64,000 nucleotides of DNA from Anseranas semipalmata (GCA_013399115.1 VXAA01007214.1:108247-172246); one strand, 5' to 3'; shown: positions 50,701 through 63,472, counted from the first letter of the stretch. Program-made: numbers and translations. The notes: generated by a model not told the origin, from the sequence alone.

Positions 50701-53700
50701 GTGTTGGTGACTCTGCCTGTACTGTCACCTTTACCTTGGTGATTGGCTCTTGAGATAGATAAATAATTGAGAAAATCAAGGTTTTTACTCTTTTTTTCTC
50801 AGTTGGCGGTGGGGGGCAGAGCTGTGATTTCGCTCTGTGTACTCTGTCCTCTGTACCAATTCTTCCAGGCAGTGATCACAAGCAGGGATGTGTGACATGG
50901 ATATACATCCCTGGAGGGGAGACTGCTCAGGGAACTCCATTCACCCACTACCAGCACACTTCTCCTGAGCTTTTTCAGGTCAAATATTCTCTGTGAAGCT
51001 ATGAAACAAGATGTCATGTTCTTTGTTCCTCCATTATCTCACCCACATTTTAGGAACTCCACTAGCTCTGGAACATTTCTTCAACTTGTTTAGTCTAGCA
51101 ATAAAAGTTCCTTGAGAAAATTCCTGGAATTCATTGTGATAGCATAGTGCTTTCCTCTTAAAAACAAACAAACAACAAAAAAAAAAAAACACTCCCAATT
51201 TACAACAGAAGGCAAAAGGTAAGTTCCAGCTTGAGATTTGACCTGCTGTAATGACAGGCAGGTTCCCCATTTTTCATTGAAATAAGGGCACAGGGATTTT
51301 GCGAAGGAATGAAGATCAAACCAAACGATTAAGTCACCTGCTGTACATGGCAATACCCCAATACCCCATGCTGTTTCCCAGGATCTGCTATTCCATGGTA
51401 GTTCCTTTCACAACAATTTAGAGTAGCTGTGGTTATTGTAGCAGCAGGTAAACGGCCATATCAAATGACCAGCTTCTTCTAAAGTATGCAGGAACAACAA
51501 GGATACTTTACTTTTCCCTTTGAAAAAGAGGATTGTTTTTTATTCTATCTTAGCTCTGGTATGTTGTATTCAAAGGAGAATTCTGCCTTGTTTTGTATGT
51601 TGCAGGTATTTCTAAAAGAGGCAAAGGGTAGAGGCTCAGGGGGAGGCTCCGGTGGGAGCCCAGCCTCCGGGAGAGAGGGCAGCAGCCTCTGCGCACTGAG
51701 GCCTCAAAACTGCGTATTTCTAAACAAGAGATAAACCGGAGTGGGGCATTCCTGTGAAGCAAGACTTCTGCACAGAATGTCTCTGCTAGGAGAAGTCAGA
51801 AGCACCATTCAGCTTTGGTTCCTGAAAGGTGCCTGTTGTGGGAGGCAGCAAAAGGGGACGTTGGGAAGAAGGGGGTGAGGTGATCCCTGGTAGATGTGTT
51901 TGCATGGGAAATATTCCAATGACATCAGAATTAAAGTATGCAATAAACTAGCCTTTAATGAGAGGTGCCTCCATTTCCTGGCACAGTGCCTTTCTGAAAT
52001 AACTTTAGTAATGTAGGCTTTTTTTTACAGTTTTGTTTAAGTATGAGTGAGGGTTCTAGAAGTTGCAGGCTCATTTATGAAATGATTCATTTCGCTCATG
52101 CAATGGTTTGTGAATTTGTTTCAAGCATCCATCTACGGGACTTTCTTTCACCGTAGCTGAGCGACCTCGGTGCAAAGCCAGGGGGAATGCCACCGAGTGG
52201 GAGATGCTGTATGCAGGATTCCTCTGTGTGCTGACCTACAACAGTCTGACAGCAAGTTTTGGTGAAGTTAGGTCAGCCTGTAACACCACACACCAGAAAG
52301 GCTCTGGAGAATCTTCAGCATGGGCAAGTGGCTTGAGAAGTGAGGAAATCAAACGCTTAATGACAGCTTTGCAAAAAGATTGTGTTTTCCAGGCTTCAGT
52401 CCCTAACAATGGTCTAAGCTTTAGGGTGTCGGTAATGTTATTTCCTGGTCCTTGGTAAGCTGCAGAGCTGGGAGGTGAAAAGCCCAGGTGAGCAGGATGC
52501 TGATTTTCCTGCCACCCTTCCCTGTGGTATGGAAGTCTCCATCGGCAGCCCCCCAAGTCCCCATTCAGGCAGTGGATGTGGAGGCTTTTGACACCCTGTG
52601 ACAACACCTGAAAGCCTCTCCTGAAATTGAGGCCTGGTTCTTCCAGGCCGTGTGAAAACAGTGATTCCTACTTCAGGTATAGGTGCCAAGGACCAGCTTC
52701 TGTAGGGCGTGAGCTTACTATGTGTGGTCTGAGCCTCATTTAGGCAGAGGCTGATGCACGGATCCCGCAGGTTCATTATACTATGGTATGGATAAAATGA
52801 TCAAGAGCAGGGAATGTCGTTCCTTCCTGAAAAGCCTTCAGTGTTTTTTCACTTGCTGTTGCTATGTCATACTGAAGTAGCCCCCCCATAATGTAAGCCT
52901 TTACTTGATCAGGTATCCACACAACAACTTGCCGTAAGTTGACTTGTTAAACTAACTTAACTACCTAAAAGACAAAGAAAATAGCATTTTAGGGCTGTGT
53001 ATCATCATCTCGTGGCAAATACCCAAAGGTAAATGAGAGTGGGAAAGAACAACTGCATGGTTTAGTTGGAGCATTTATATCATATGGAATCTGTCTACTA
53101 ATGTTATCCCCAGATTTAAATGATACATTCCATCTTCCTAACCCAAGCACATAGCTGAGCATTTGGTCAGTACAGGGCGTGTACTTTTTATATTGCTTTG
53201 GGTGGGCCTGGCAAAAAGCATTTTCTTTGCTAATCACAGCTACACACCATATATCATACTTTCATGATTTCTTTTGTATTGTGCAGCCCAGTGCCAATAT
53301 CAAACATCTTTTTTTATTGTGCCATAAAATTGCCAGCTTAGGAACCAATTGAACTAGAAATAAATAATGTCTGTGCAAATTTTGCATTTGATTACTATAC
53401 GGAAAATAAATTTAATGCTAATGAAACACCCACATAAATTCCAACTTCATTAGAGTATAATGATCCTAAATGAGCTTGGGTTAAATGAAATGAACAGAAA
53501 AATGCTTGACTTCGCTTCTTAAATCTTCATTTACAAAAATCCAGCCACAACCAGAAGAATTCTTGTTTTAAATAGAAAATTCTTGCTTATCCATTGCACT
53601 CCATTTTTTTCTGCTGTGTTTTTAAGTTCCACACTGCAAGAGCCTGAATATTTCAAGTTTTTCTACAGAGATTTAGAGACACTGAAGGGGTTCACAGAGT

Positions 53701-54003
53701 CTGAGCTATCTTTTGATCTCTGTAAATTAACACAGCATCCTATTCTGTTGTCTGCACTGTATAACTAACACTCCAGGAGCTATAAAATTAACAGTGATTT
53801 AAAGTTAACTTCTAGCAAAATAATGTTAAATGTATTAGTACTTTTGATATGTTCTTCTGAGACCAGCCTGCATGACATGATGCTCTGTACCTTGTTGCGT
53901 TGTTCCGTGCACAAGGGTTGTTCAGGTTGGAAAGGCTGATCATGTATTTTTATTAGAAATTTACAATTTTATATTGCTTATGGCTTAAAATAATCTCAAA
54001 AAT
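47732..54003. other. Probable intron, no gene recognised
   Basis: AT-rich unique sequence. A-rich runs occur at about 48043-48075 (with ACACACAC) and 51161-51191. No LINE, exon or RNA gene recognised. Confidence 0.45.
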
Positions 54004-54026
54004 TTTTCTTTCTTTCTTTCTTTCTT

Positions 54027-54063
<37 letters not shown>

Positions 54064-54066
54064 TTA
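54004..54066. repeat. Compound (TTTC)n(TC)n microsatellite
   Basis: About seven TTTC units followed by about twelve TC units and a return to TTTC. A polypyrimidine tract able to form H-DNA; likely polymorphic. Confidence 0.92.
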
Positions 54067-55748
54067 ATTTGATGTGACAAAATAGACCAGCTACATTTAG
54101 AGCTTTTCTTTTTTTTTCTTATATTAGGTTAGGTTAGTAAAATTGTTATTAAAAGAAGAAGATAAAATCATAGCAGCAATGAACTGCATCAAATGCAGAG
54201 AAATGTAAAGAGTCAGAAATGTCAGAAAGTGTGCTAATGTTTTTAGTACACAGATTCATTGCTTAACTGCATATGAGTTTCTCAGACCACAAACTATTTT
54301 TTGTCTTGACTAAGTCTATATAAGCAAAATAAAAGTAAAGGTTCCCTCTCTTCCATGATAATCGATGTGGCAAGGGACCTAATTACAACACAGTAACCAT
54401 GTTGTATGGCTGGCCCGCATTCTGTAGCTGGGATCAGACATTGGTTTTAATCATGGATCCCAAATCCTGTTCCAGCTAAAGTCAAACAGAAAAAAAAAAA
54501 AATCTGTCTGTGAGGTACAGTATCTCCATTGCATGATGCAACATCAGAGCTTTAATTTTTTGTCTGCAGGTACAGGCAACATCATTCTAGGCATTTGTTG
54601 GGAAGCAAAAAATGGAACAGTAGCTAATTTTGTAAAAATTTTAGTATTCCATCAAAATAACATTGTCGAAATGCTAATGGAGATACTGCTAATGGATAAC
54701 TGAAATAGCTGTGAAGCGTGAATTTGTCTGGAGTTATTCCTTCCCTCTGGATAAATGCAGGTAATTGGAATGAGCTATCTATTCTGAATAGGTAGCTACC
54801 CTGTACAGCTAGATGTATGTGTCTACATGTGGCCTGTGGGGACATCTGCCCTGTGGTACAGATGGGTGTCCTGGTTTCGGCACCACGCAGCCCCATTCCC
54901 ACACGTGTCCTCGCCACAGCACCACGGGGCCAGGCTGGGGCAGAGGTGGTGCCACGAGTGTCACGGCCCCAAGCGGGAAGCTGGGTCCTGTGCTGGGGCA
55001 AAGTACAGCCTCTGGTAACAGTTCGGGGGGACGCTACAGCGGCTTTCTGTTCCTCTTTGAGATTGTTAGGGTTAAAATAATTCTTGGGCTTTCTATGCTT
55101 CAGATCATGTTCTTCTAATCGCTGTTGCTTTTGTTCCGTAGTTCGATGCTTTTAGGAAACAGTTGGCAGTTTTTCTGACTTTGCTGCACATCTTTGAATA
55201 CCAGCAAATGTCAGGACTCTACAGCTGCAAGCTGGATCAGTGTACCTCGGAGGGGCTGACAGAGTAGCTTTCTTTAAAAATATCACTTACTGACCGGCCT
55301 CTGTTGGGCTAAATAGTTCGTAACATGTAGGTTGAACTTGTCTCACACACGGTGGTATCATTGCCATTTTGTAGAATTAAGGAAAACCTAGTGCTACACC
55401 ATGAAAGAGCACGGACAATACACTTGTTTGGCACTAGTTACATCTATGCTATAGGTTTATTGATGTTGGCTCCACTGGAAGCAAGCAATTACCCATCCTG
55501 TTACCTACAGTTCCTCCTAGGGATTTTACATCAAGTATATCTCAGTCATGTACAAGGGTCTTGTAAAAGACCGGTCATAAGGAGCTGCTGTGGCAGAAGA
55601 ATGTTGTATTTGCTGCTGTTGTACAGCCAGCAGAACTAAAGCATGGAGAAGCAACGGGCCTGGGATTAGACTGCAGGGAGCTGCATCTCCTGTCTCCTTG
55701 GAGAAGACTTCTCAAGTGTGAGTTTAGAAATTAGTTACACTCTCACTT
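54067..55748. other. Probable intron, no gene recognised
   Basis: Unique sequence. A GC-richer part at 54830-55040 opens frames on several strands, without family resemblance. Confidence 0.45.
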
Positions 55749-55807
55749 CTCCTAAAGTCAATGGGAGTTAGACACCTAATTCCCTTGAGCCCTTTGAAAT
55801 TTTTGTA
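55749..55807 (+). repeat. Old amniote interspersed repeat remnant
   Basis: AAAGTCAATGGGAGTTAGAC then ACCTAATTCCCTTGAG then CCTTTGAAATTTTTG matches the style of an old amniote repeat with CAATGGGAGTTAGGCACCTA and CCTTTGAAAATTT blocks. Recognised from familiarity; no family name assigned. Confidence 0.45.
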
Positions 55808-58800
55808 GAGCAAATACTACCTCCTCTAACTTAAGCAGAAGCAATTAAAAGATCAACAAACACTGACAAGCTAGTTAATGTGATCTGCAAAGAAAATGCC
55901 TTTAAACTTGTCTAGGTCCCAGTAACCGACAAGGGAGGCTAATGACAAGGACCTGAGTAAAGATCTTAATGGTGGCTTGGGAGTCCTAGTAATCAGCTTG
56001 GGAAGCTAATGCCAAGGAGCTGGCTAAAGATGCAATTAAGCTTGCCACAAAGTGCAGGGGTATATTGCAGTTCCCAGCTGTGATAACTGAAGAGTTGGCT
56101 GTGATTCCAAAACACCAGCATGATAGTAAAGTAGGAAAGAAAGGCCAAATATCTTGGTGTTTTCATTTTCCAGACATTCATATTCATTATCTGTATGGAG
56201 CCTAAATTATCCTGGCAAAATTTCAAGCAAGAATCCTTTCTTTTTTCCTCCAGTGAGTTAACAAAATACAATTAGTCTTTGCTATTTTGCATTGCACAAG
56301 GGACAAGAGAATAAACATTTCCTCTTATTTGTGATCTGTCTCTGCTTTTGGAGAGTTTGATGGTTTTACAAGCCCCTGACTGCTTACGCTGGTCAGTGCA
56401 AACACCCTGCTTTGAAGGCATAGCATTTAAGCCTTCAGCATTACTGAGTAGACAACACATTCTGACTCTCTTTAAGAGGCAATACCTCAAGAAAAGACAA
56501 TTCTTGAAGATCTGGTCACAGGTTATAATGCAGTTCTGAACATCCTCAGGAAATCATAGTTGCAGCAATCCATTTTTCATAGTGTGTATAAAGTGAAATA
56601 CCTCATTAACAGCTATAAGTCATAGGGAAGCAATACAAATTTTTATAGCCCCAGGATACACAGACCAGAAAGATGCAATGGGAAACTCATCAATTTATCT
56701 TCAAATGGACCCTGAAAAAGCCTTGTCACATCCACCACTGCCAGCACAACCAGTAACAACAGTATCTAAGTGACTGCAGAAGGAACCTGTGACTCATGAG
56801 CTATAGGAAAAATGGAATGCGGAGTTTGGCGTGTGGCTGCCAAGCGTGCCCGGGTCTTGTTGGCTCTGGTTCTGGATTAGGCTGAGGGGAGCAATAGTTT
56901 GGGACTGCCAGTGGTGAGAGGAGGCAGCAGCACCTGCCTGTGCTGGAACAGTTAGTTTTGCCATGCCAGATAAAACAGGTTTCAAAGCAGGGGCTCTGGG
57001 CTTCTGCTTGGCTCTTGTGGCTGTAGCAGGATTAGCACCGGGTGGAAAAAATCTTTCTGTGCAATCACAGAGATTGGGAAAAAGCAAAATTTGGGGGATT
57101 TATTTTTTTTTCCTGGTTGACTTCCAGACTGGTGTAATAAGTAATCAAATAAAGCCAGAATCTGTCCTAGCCTCTTTTCTGTTCTCCTGTCTCTACTTGC
57201 ATGGCACGGGGAGGAGAGGCTACACGAGTGCCTCACAAGCTGGCTTTGTTGCGAAAAATCTGTTTCTTTTCACAAGCATAGCACTTGGATCCTACAGAAA
57301 AGTTGGAAAGTAGCATCCTGGAGTATCTAAAGCCTCTCAAACTGTTTGCTTACTGACGTGGTTTTGGAGGAGATTCAGACAAACACAAATCCCTCTAATA
57401 GATTAAGACCTGACCACCATATGATTCTTACCTGTCAAAACTGGAACACTGTATTGTCTGAAGATGGAAGTAGAAGTAGTGCATCTACCATGACTTTTAA
57501 AAGTATCCTTAAAAACTACTTCAAAGATAGGAAATCAACAATGACACCCTTGTGTGAAAAACGGTACATTTAGGCCAGGGTTTCCTACTGGGCAGGGCTG
57601 CCCTGCGGGCTGCCGGCCACCAGCGGCAGCTGCCCATCCCCACGCCTGGCCCTGCCTGTGCCACCGCCACCCCTGTCTTGTCACTGGACACGTGGTGGGG
57701 GATTCAGAATGCTGAAGCGCCACAAAACTGATCTCACCAAGAAAAGTGAGTAGTTTTCTGTGAGTTTGGCTGGCTGGGCCTGCTCGCACTGGCTCAGTGG
57801 TGCCAGGGCAAGGACAGGAGAGGGACACAAAGATGAGAAAAGGAGAGAAAGAAGATAGATTCCTCTTCTGGCAGCAAATCTGTGTAACTGAAATGTCATG
57901 CTGCATCCTGAGAATGAGAGTCATTGTACATATGCTTTCAGATAGAAATCTGTATTCTCCCCTTCTGTTTAAAGGAAATCTTTTTACAAACTTAAGTACA
58001 ATTTGCCACACTTTCTTCTTTAGTTGAAGTTCATGATCATCTTGTAGCAATGCTGGCCAGCCTGTTTCATCTTCTGCTTCTGGCAGGCTTCAGGTGCTGC
58101 CTCTCCTGTGCTGTTAGGAAAGGGCTTCTTCTTGTGAGAGAATGTCTGAACCTCAGTACAGATGTGTCTTCACTGCAGCTTAAACTAAGTGTGCAAGCAT
58201 TCCTGTTACCATCGGTGTTCATTCAGAGAGGGATTTAACAGATGTCGTAGCATCTGGTTTCTAAGTACCTGACGAGTCTGGGTTTGCTCTCCAGCTTGCA
58301 AACTGGATGGTGTTCAGCTGGGGGAATGCAATGCTTTAGGTCTTAAGCCCAAGCGGGTGAAGGAGAGGAGTCATCAGCCAAGCTGATGTAGGGACTGGGG
58401 ATCCAGAGAGGAGGGCAGTGGAGCACAGGCTGGCTCTGTGGTGGGGGGAAAGGGGCAGCAGCTGTGGAGAGCAGGGTTGGTTGGGGTCCTTGTGGCAGGC
58501 ACTCTCTGGTACAGCCATCAATCTGATTGCTGGTTTCGGTGGGACTGGACTGAATCATCTTCAGCACAAAACTGACCTGCCTAACATAGCACAGCCAAAG
58601 GATTGCACAGGTCACGTGTTTGCATATTGGTTCTCATGAACATCTGGTAATAACCTATTACCCATGAGGAAACAGCTGACTTGGCTTGGAAATTTTGCTG
58701 GCAGCTTCTCATCTGTGATAGAATGTTGAGGTTTGCCGGAAACAATTTTTTTTTCATCTGCTTAATTATGAAATCAGTGCATGAGAAAGAGGTGACATGC

Positions 58801-59372
58801 TGGGTTTGTTTTGCTGTTCATGCTATTTCATGAGTGCAGCTAGCACCAGAAAGATCTGTAAAAAAAAAAAAAAAATTGTTGTCCTCTTGTATGACATCTA
58901 GCTTACAGGCAGAGATGCTGCAATAGTATTTGTGGTTCTGCTCCTTGCCAGCTTCCTGAAGGCTCCCCCATTTCCAGTTTCTGTGTAGGAAGAACTAGCA
59001 TCTCATCAACAAGCATCTGAGCAGCTACTCTAGCATCAAGAAGAACTAAGCAATTGCTATCAGCTTGTGTTTGTTAGTACATCAATTTCTAAAGTTGGTC
59101 AATGAACCTGAAAGATTCTTTTGTAGTGAGCGTACAAATATAGAAATGGGAAAGGAAATCCCGATCAGTCAGTGAGACTGGCTGGGAAGGTGCACGTCAG
59201 CATTTCATGTTGAGGCGGAGCAGACAGGCTGTGAAGCCAAGCTACAGTCAAAAGGTAGGAATGGGTCTTCTGCACAAATGGCTCATCTGCTCTATTTCTT
59301 TTGCCAAAAAACTAGTGTGGGGGCCCTTTCATAGCTCCAAAGAGTCTTCAAGGCTGGTCTGGGAATTTCATA
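55808..59372. other. Probable intron, no gene recognised
   Basis: Unique sequence with chance frames, including a 171-codon minus-strand frame at 57535-58050. A-run at about 58860-58875. Nothing else recognised. Confidence 0.45.
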
Positions 59373-60090
59373 TAATCATAGAATCATTTAGGATGGAAAA
59401 GACCTCTAAGATCATCCAGTCCAACCTTTAACCTAGCACTGCCAAGTCCACCATTGAACCATGTCATTAAGCTCTACATCTACATGTTTTTTTGAATACC
59501 TCCAGGAATGGTGACTCAACCACTTCCCTGGGCAGCCTGTTCCAATGTCTAACAACCCTTTCAGTGAAGAAATTTTTCCTAATATCTAACCTAAACCTCC
59601 CCTGGCGCAACTTGAGGCCACTTCCTCTTGTCCTATCACTTGTTGCTTGGGGGAAGAGACCAATCCCCACCTTGCTACAGCCTGCTTTAAGGTACCTGTA
59701 GAGAGTGATAAGGTCACCCCTGAGCCTCCTCTTCTCCAGGCTAAACAACCCCAGCTCCCTCAGCCGCCCCTCGTAGGACTTGTTCTCCAGACCCCTCACC
59801 AGCTTCGTTGCCCTTCTCTGGACCCGCTCCAGCACCTCGATGTCCTTCCTGTAGTGAGGGGCCCAAAACAACACAGAACTCGAGGTGCGGCCTCACCAGA
59901 GCCAAGTACAGGGGGACAATCACTTCCCTAGTCCTGCTGGCCACACTGTTCCTGACACAAGCCAGGATGCTGTTGGCCTTCTTGGCCATCTGAGCACACT
60001 GCTGGCTCATATTCAGCCAGCTATCAACCAATACCCCCAGGTCCCTTTCCGCTGGGCAGCTTTCCAGCCACTCTTCCCCCAGCCTATAGC
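59373..60090 (-). mobile_element. CR1 LINE 3' fragment, minus strand
   Basis: The left edge is the CR1 3' terminus (ATCATAGAATCATTTAGGAT), followed by the 3' UTR. On the minus strand two overlapping frames carry ORF2 C-terminal sequence. Frame 60031-59741 holds [20 protein letters not shown] and LVRPHLEFC. Frame 59874-59467 holds [33 protein letters not shown], then [14 protein letters not shown]. One frameshift between HLEFC and the WAPHYRKD block joins them. Otherwise the copy is well preserved. It is 5'-truncated near 60090, just upstream of the [20 protein letters not shown] region. Its 3' UTR differs from the 26106 group, so it is another subfamily. Confidence 0.93.
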
Positions 60091-60690
60091 ATTCCTTTGA
60101 TCAGAGTAAAATTCCTAGGCATCCATTCTCTGTTTATGATTTCAGCTTCCAGTGGGAGTGGGAGGAGGCAGTATAGACTTCCCCAGAGTACAGTGGTATC
60201 AGTAGGTCCCTTTTGGTAGTTATTTCAGCAGTGAAAGAATTGTAGTAAATCTAATTGTAAATAACTGTAGAGATACAGGCCAAGAAACTTCCTAGTGCGT
60301 CTTGTTTGTAAGGCTGCTAACACAGCTGTGGCATTGCAACCTGGGACTGTGCAAAGGTATGTTAAAAGGCCTGGGGATTTACAGATCTGCATTAGCAGAG
60401 AAAATTTCCTCAGCTCCTTCCTGTGTCCTCGTCCTATGGAAGGGATCACCTCTAAATGTGAGAATGTCATTGTATTTTCAATCATATTCATGGCTAATGT
60501 CATTGCTAGCTGCAAAATATTTTCTAGCCTGTTCTTATTTGCATCACTGTCCATGGTTTGGTTCATTCTAAAAATAGAGTTGTACTTGTAGCGTGTTAGG
60601 AACTGGGGAAGCGTCAACACTGACCCAGTCACACTGCTGCAGGAGCTCAGGAGGTGAGCACTGACATGAGGACACCCAGGGTTTGTCCAC

Positions 60691-60726
60691 AGCGGAGCTT
60701 TCTTTGTCTCCAGCGGAGCTTTCTTT
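60691..60726 (+). repeat. Two-copy tandem repeat, 21-base period
   Basis: AGCGGAGCTTTCTTT at 60691-60705 recurs at 60712-60726, with similar flanks (TCCAC and TCTCC). Recent local duplication. Confidence 0.8.
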
Positions 60727-61359
60727 CACAGGCTGACCTAAGTGAAAATCTCAGATTGCTTTGCTGTTGTGAAGACTTGTAGTGTTAAACTGGCCCTTCT
60801 CCTGGCTCTTTTCTTCAGATTTGTTCTCTTTTCTGTTTTGCTCTGTGAGTACAATGCTTGTCTTTTATCAATCCCTTGCCTTGGTATTCAGTAAACACTG
60901 TGTTATGATAAAGATTGTGATAAATTATGGTGCTGAGTGCGGTAATAAAAGTAAGCATAATGTATATAGGCTATTGTGGAAGAAATTGGTTTCTGTTCTG
61001 CAGTTTAAAATATGGAGTCATACATCCTTATCTCCCGGGGTATTGCTGTATTCTAGAGGGAAAAGCCACAGAGTTTTGTGCAGGGAAGCCTTTGTTATGG
61101 GTGCCATTGTCCGAGCAAATCAAGTGCTACTGGAAGAAATCCTAAGTTTAGCAGTAGAGTAATACAGTCAGGGAAGGTCTGGCAGTTTTTGGTAAGTCTC
61201 TTTAGGCTGTCACACTGGTGACTTACAACTGAGATGTCTCAGCAAAGCAGGCAGGGAATCCACGTATGTGGATGTCTCAGAGTCCTAATCTTTGAGTGAA
61301 TGTGTGAAGAAAACAGTTTTAATAAACAGGCACATTCCTCTAGTCTAGCAAGCTAAGTT

Positions 61360-61432
61360 TTAAGGTGCTTTAAAAACATTGCTCTCTCATTAGCATCAAG
61401 CATGCTTGATGTTAAGGTGCTTTTACAACATT
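61360..61432. repeat. Direct repeats flanking an 18-bp perfect palindrome
   Basis: TTAAGGTGCTTTAAAAACAT at 61360-61379 recurs as TTAAGGTGCTTTTACAACAT at 61412-61431. Between them lies CATCAAGCATGCTTGATG (61394-61411), a perfect palindrome. Its centre AAGCATGCTT (61398-61407) fits a p53 half-site, though a single half-site is weak evidence. Confidence 0.75.
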
Positions 61433-62300
61433 TCTTTCACAGGGGTCTTTGCCTTTTGGTCAGTGTCTGTTGTAACGTGTGCTGGAGTACACGCAGATGT
61501 AAAAAGCATGCCGTGTGGGATTCCTCTCCTCTTCAACAGACCCAGTAGCTTCTAGTTTTTGCAGAGTTAGAGCCTGCTGGCATGTACTCATGCTAAACGT
61601 TTATGTTTTTGAGGCATCTGGTGAGTGTTCTGTGATTCTGTGAACTTATATTCTGCTTCTGCTCCTGTGGGAATGTTACAGCTTTGGCTGTATGAGTTGT
61701 CACAAAATGAGCAGAGAATTCTTGACATCTGCTGTGCTGAAGTGGCTGCCAAGTTGAGTTGGCAAGGAAATAAATATTGATAGACCCTAGCAACAGGTAC
61801 TCCTGAGAACCCTTGTTCTGGGAATGCTCAGGCAGTGTCCATGTTATTAATGTTGTGATAGCATTTAAAGTCTATTTATAGGATTTGTTTGTGTCTTATC
61901 ATCGTCTCAGAACTGGAGTGCATGAATGGGCTTTGCTCTGTGAGGGCATGGGCACATGTATCACACACCCAGCTCTGATGACTCATGTCAACATGTAACA
62001 GACGCTTCCCTGCCCAGACTTTGGGGGTAGTTGATGTACACTCAAGTATGACATCTCAAGTACGTGTTTATACCTAGGCTCTCGCATGTTTGTTATCCAT
62101 CCTATGTCAGAACGACTACTCCAGAGGTATGTGCATGTAAGCACGTTGGATACCAAAAGTTCTTTCCTTTTAGTAATATACTGACAAAACACTTTTAATA
62201 TATCCTTTGAGAATCCACCAGATAAAACTAGCTTGCATATATTGTAAAAGCACTACTCTTGTGAGCCCTTTAAGTGAGCAATTTTATGTTCTTATTGCAG

Positions 62301-62372
62301 AAATTGAAGCCAGAGAAGCCTGCGACTGGCTGAGGGCTGCCGGCTTTCCCCAGTATGCTCAGCTATTTGAAG
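62301..62372 (+). CDS. STARD8: SAM-domain exon of a DLC-family RhoGAP-START gene, probably STARD8
   Basis: A 72-base exon between the acceptor TTCTTATTGCAG (ending 62300) and the donor GAAG|GTATGA (from 62373). It starts with two bases of a split codon and ends with one base of the next. The encoded IEAREACDWLRAAGFPQYAQ then LFE is the first half of the SAM domain found at the N-terminus of DLC1, STARD13 and STARD8. These proteins are GTPase-activating proteins for Rho at focal adhesions, with a RhoGAP domain and a C-terminal START lipid-binding domain outside this window. The W, the GFPQYAQ turn and the helix pattern are all kept. The open frame can be read back to 62207, but that is read-through into the intron, not a start. 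The choice of STARD8 rests on LFEE at the exon junction and is less sure than the family. Confidence 0.85.
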
Positions 62373-62777
62373 GTATGATCCCAAAGAGTTTTCCAGCAGC
62401 TGACACTGAATTCAAGTAGAACTGCTTACATAAATAATCTTTCAATAATCTTTCAGAACGTGGCAGTTTTTGTAGGAGCACTTCCAAATTCTTCAATATC
62501 TTCACACAAACCTGTAGATAGCATGCAACCTAGTGTGTGTTGTTGCAGAAGCGACACCTGAATGAGACTGGCATGGACACAGGAGAATGCCACAAAGGAC
62601 CAGACCATTCCTGGTTATTGTTAGACTGTGACTCAGTCAAATTTCTGCTTTTGTGATCTTTAGTTGCTTATACAGTATAAGTTGCATATATTTAATTTTA
62701 TTTCTTTATTTTTATTTATTATTAATTTTATTTAAGTTGCTTATATTGTATATATATTATATACTATTTGTTCACAG
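62373..62777 (+). other. Intron between the two SAM exons
   Basis: Short intron of 405 bases with GT at 62373 and AG at 62776-62777. Holds an 11-base tandem duplication AATAATCTTTC (62433-62454) and a very AT-rich part at 62680-62770 before the acceptor. Confidence 0.8.
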
Positions 62778-62859
62778 AGATGCAGTTTCCTATTGATGTA
62801 AAAACTGTGAGGAAAGATCATGACTTTTTAGATGGAGATGCGATTGAATCACTGTTCAG
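62778..62859 (+). CDS. STARD8: Second SAM-domain exon of the same gene
   Basis: An 82-base exon between the acceptor TTGTTCACAG and the donor TTCAG|GTAAAT. With the G carried over from the first exon it reads EMQFPIDVKTVRKDHDFLDG then DAIESLF and the first two bases of an Arg codon. This is the second half of the DLC-family SAM domain: FPID, the basic turn, KDHDFLD and the helix DAIESL. Splice phases of the two exons agree. The family usually has Cys before the Arg-Arg-Leu (LCRRL); here it is Phe, with Gly in place of the usual Arg or similar residue in FLDxD. The next exon, which should continue RRL and the linker to the RhoGAP domain, is beyond the window. Confidence 0.83.
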
Positions 62860-63472
62860 GTAAATGTTAATTATGAATCATCTTTAATACCTCCAGGCTC
62901 CAGAAGGTGTTTCTCATTTATCTTTTCATAGCTTAGTGTTTGTTAGAGACTGACAAAGTCACCAATGCTGTGACTGAAGGAAATCACTTAAGCACATCCT
63001 TCAGTACCACCAGACTTGGTTGTTTTTAAGAATTTTAAGGTAAAGTAAGCATGTGTCTACATCTTCTTCAGCCAAGGTCTTGGTGACACTACACTAGGCA
63101 TCAAATCTGTCTGTTCTGTAATGTTAAATGTCTGCAGTCTGAGGAAGAAAAATCAGTTCCCTGCAAGCATTACAGCAGTTTGCAGATACATTGCTGTGTA
63201 TCTAATGCACAGCAGATACCATAGAAAACTGAATATATTTTGTTTCTTGATATGACTTCTGCTCTGAGTGTTCCTTGAAGGTTGTCAGTGTGCCTCCTGC
63301 TTATGCCTTGGATTTGTCTGACAGGTAACTGACTGACTGATTTGAGACCTTAATGATTCCACACGTTTTAATTAAAATGATGGATAATAAAGCCCTTCCA
63401 AGGATTCAGGTTCATATCTTCATTTTTTCTATTCTTTTAAGAAGTCAGCTCAGAGTTTTTTTCATTTTCAAA
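62860..63472. other. Start of the next intron, no further exon seen
   Basis: Unique AT-rich sequence after the donor at 62860. No third exon was recognised before the CR1 insertion. Confidence 0.6.

Larger units (their letters stand above)
60091..62300. other. Probable intron upstream of the SAM exon
   Basis: Contains a 21-base tandem duplication (60691-60726) and a direct-repeat/palindrome structure (61360-61432), listed separately. No further exon recognised. The last part before 62301 is an ordinary acceptor region with a T-rich tract. Confidence 0.5.

Noticed and set aside
54124..54136. TTAGGTTAGGTTA, telomere-like
   Set aside because: Only two units, not the vertebrate TTAGGG repeat; chance in AT-rich sequence.
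57535..58050. 171-codon minus-strand open frame
   Set aside because: No family similarity, mixed composition that switches from AT-rich to GC-rich midway, opposing frames open; not supported as a gene.
62207..62419. 70-codon frame containing the SAM half-domain, starting with ATG at 62207
   Set aside because: The part before 62301 is intron with a normal acceptor, and the part after 62372 is past a clear donor; only the middle is coding.
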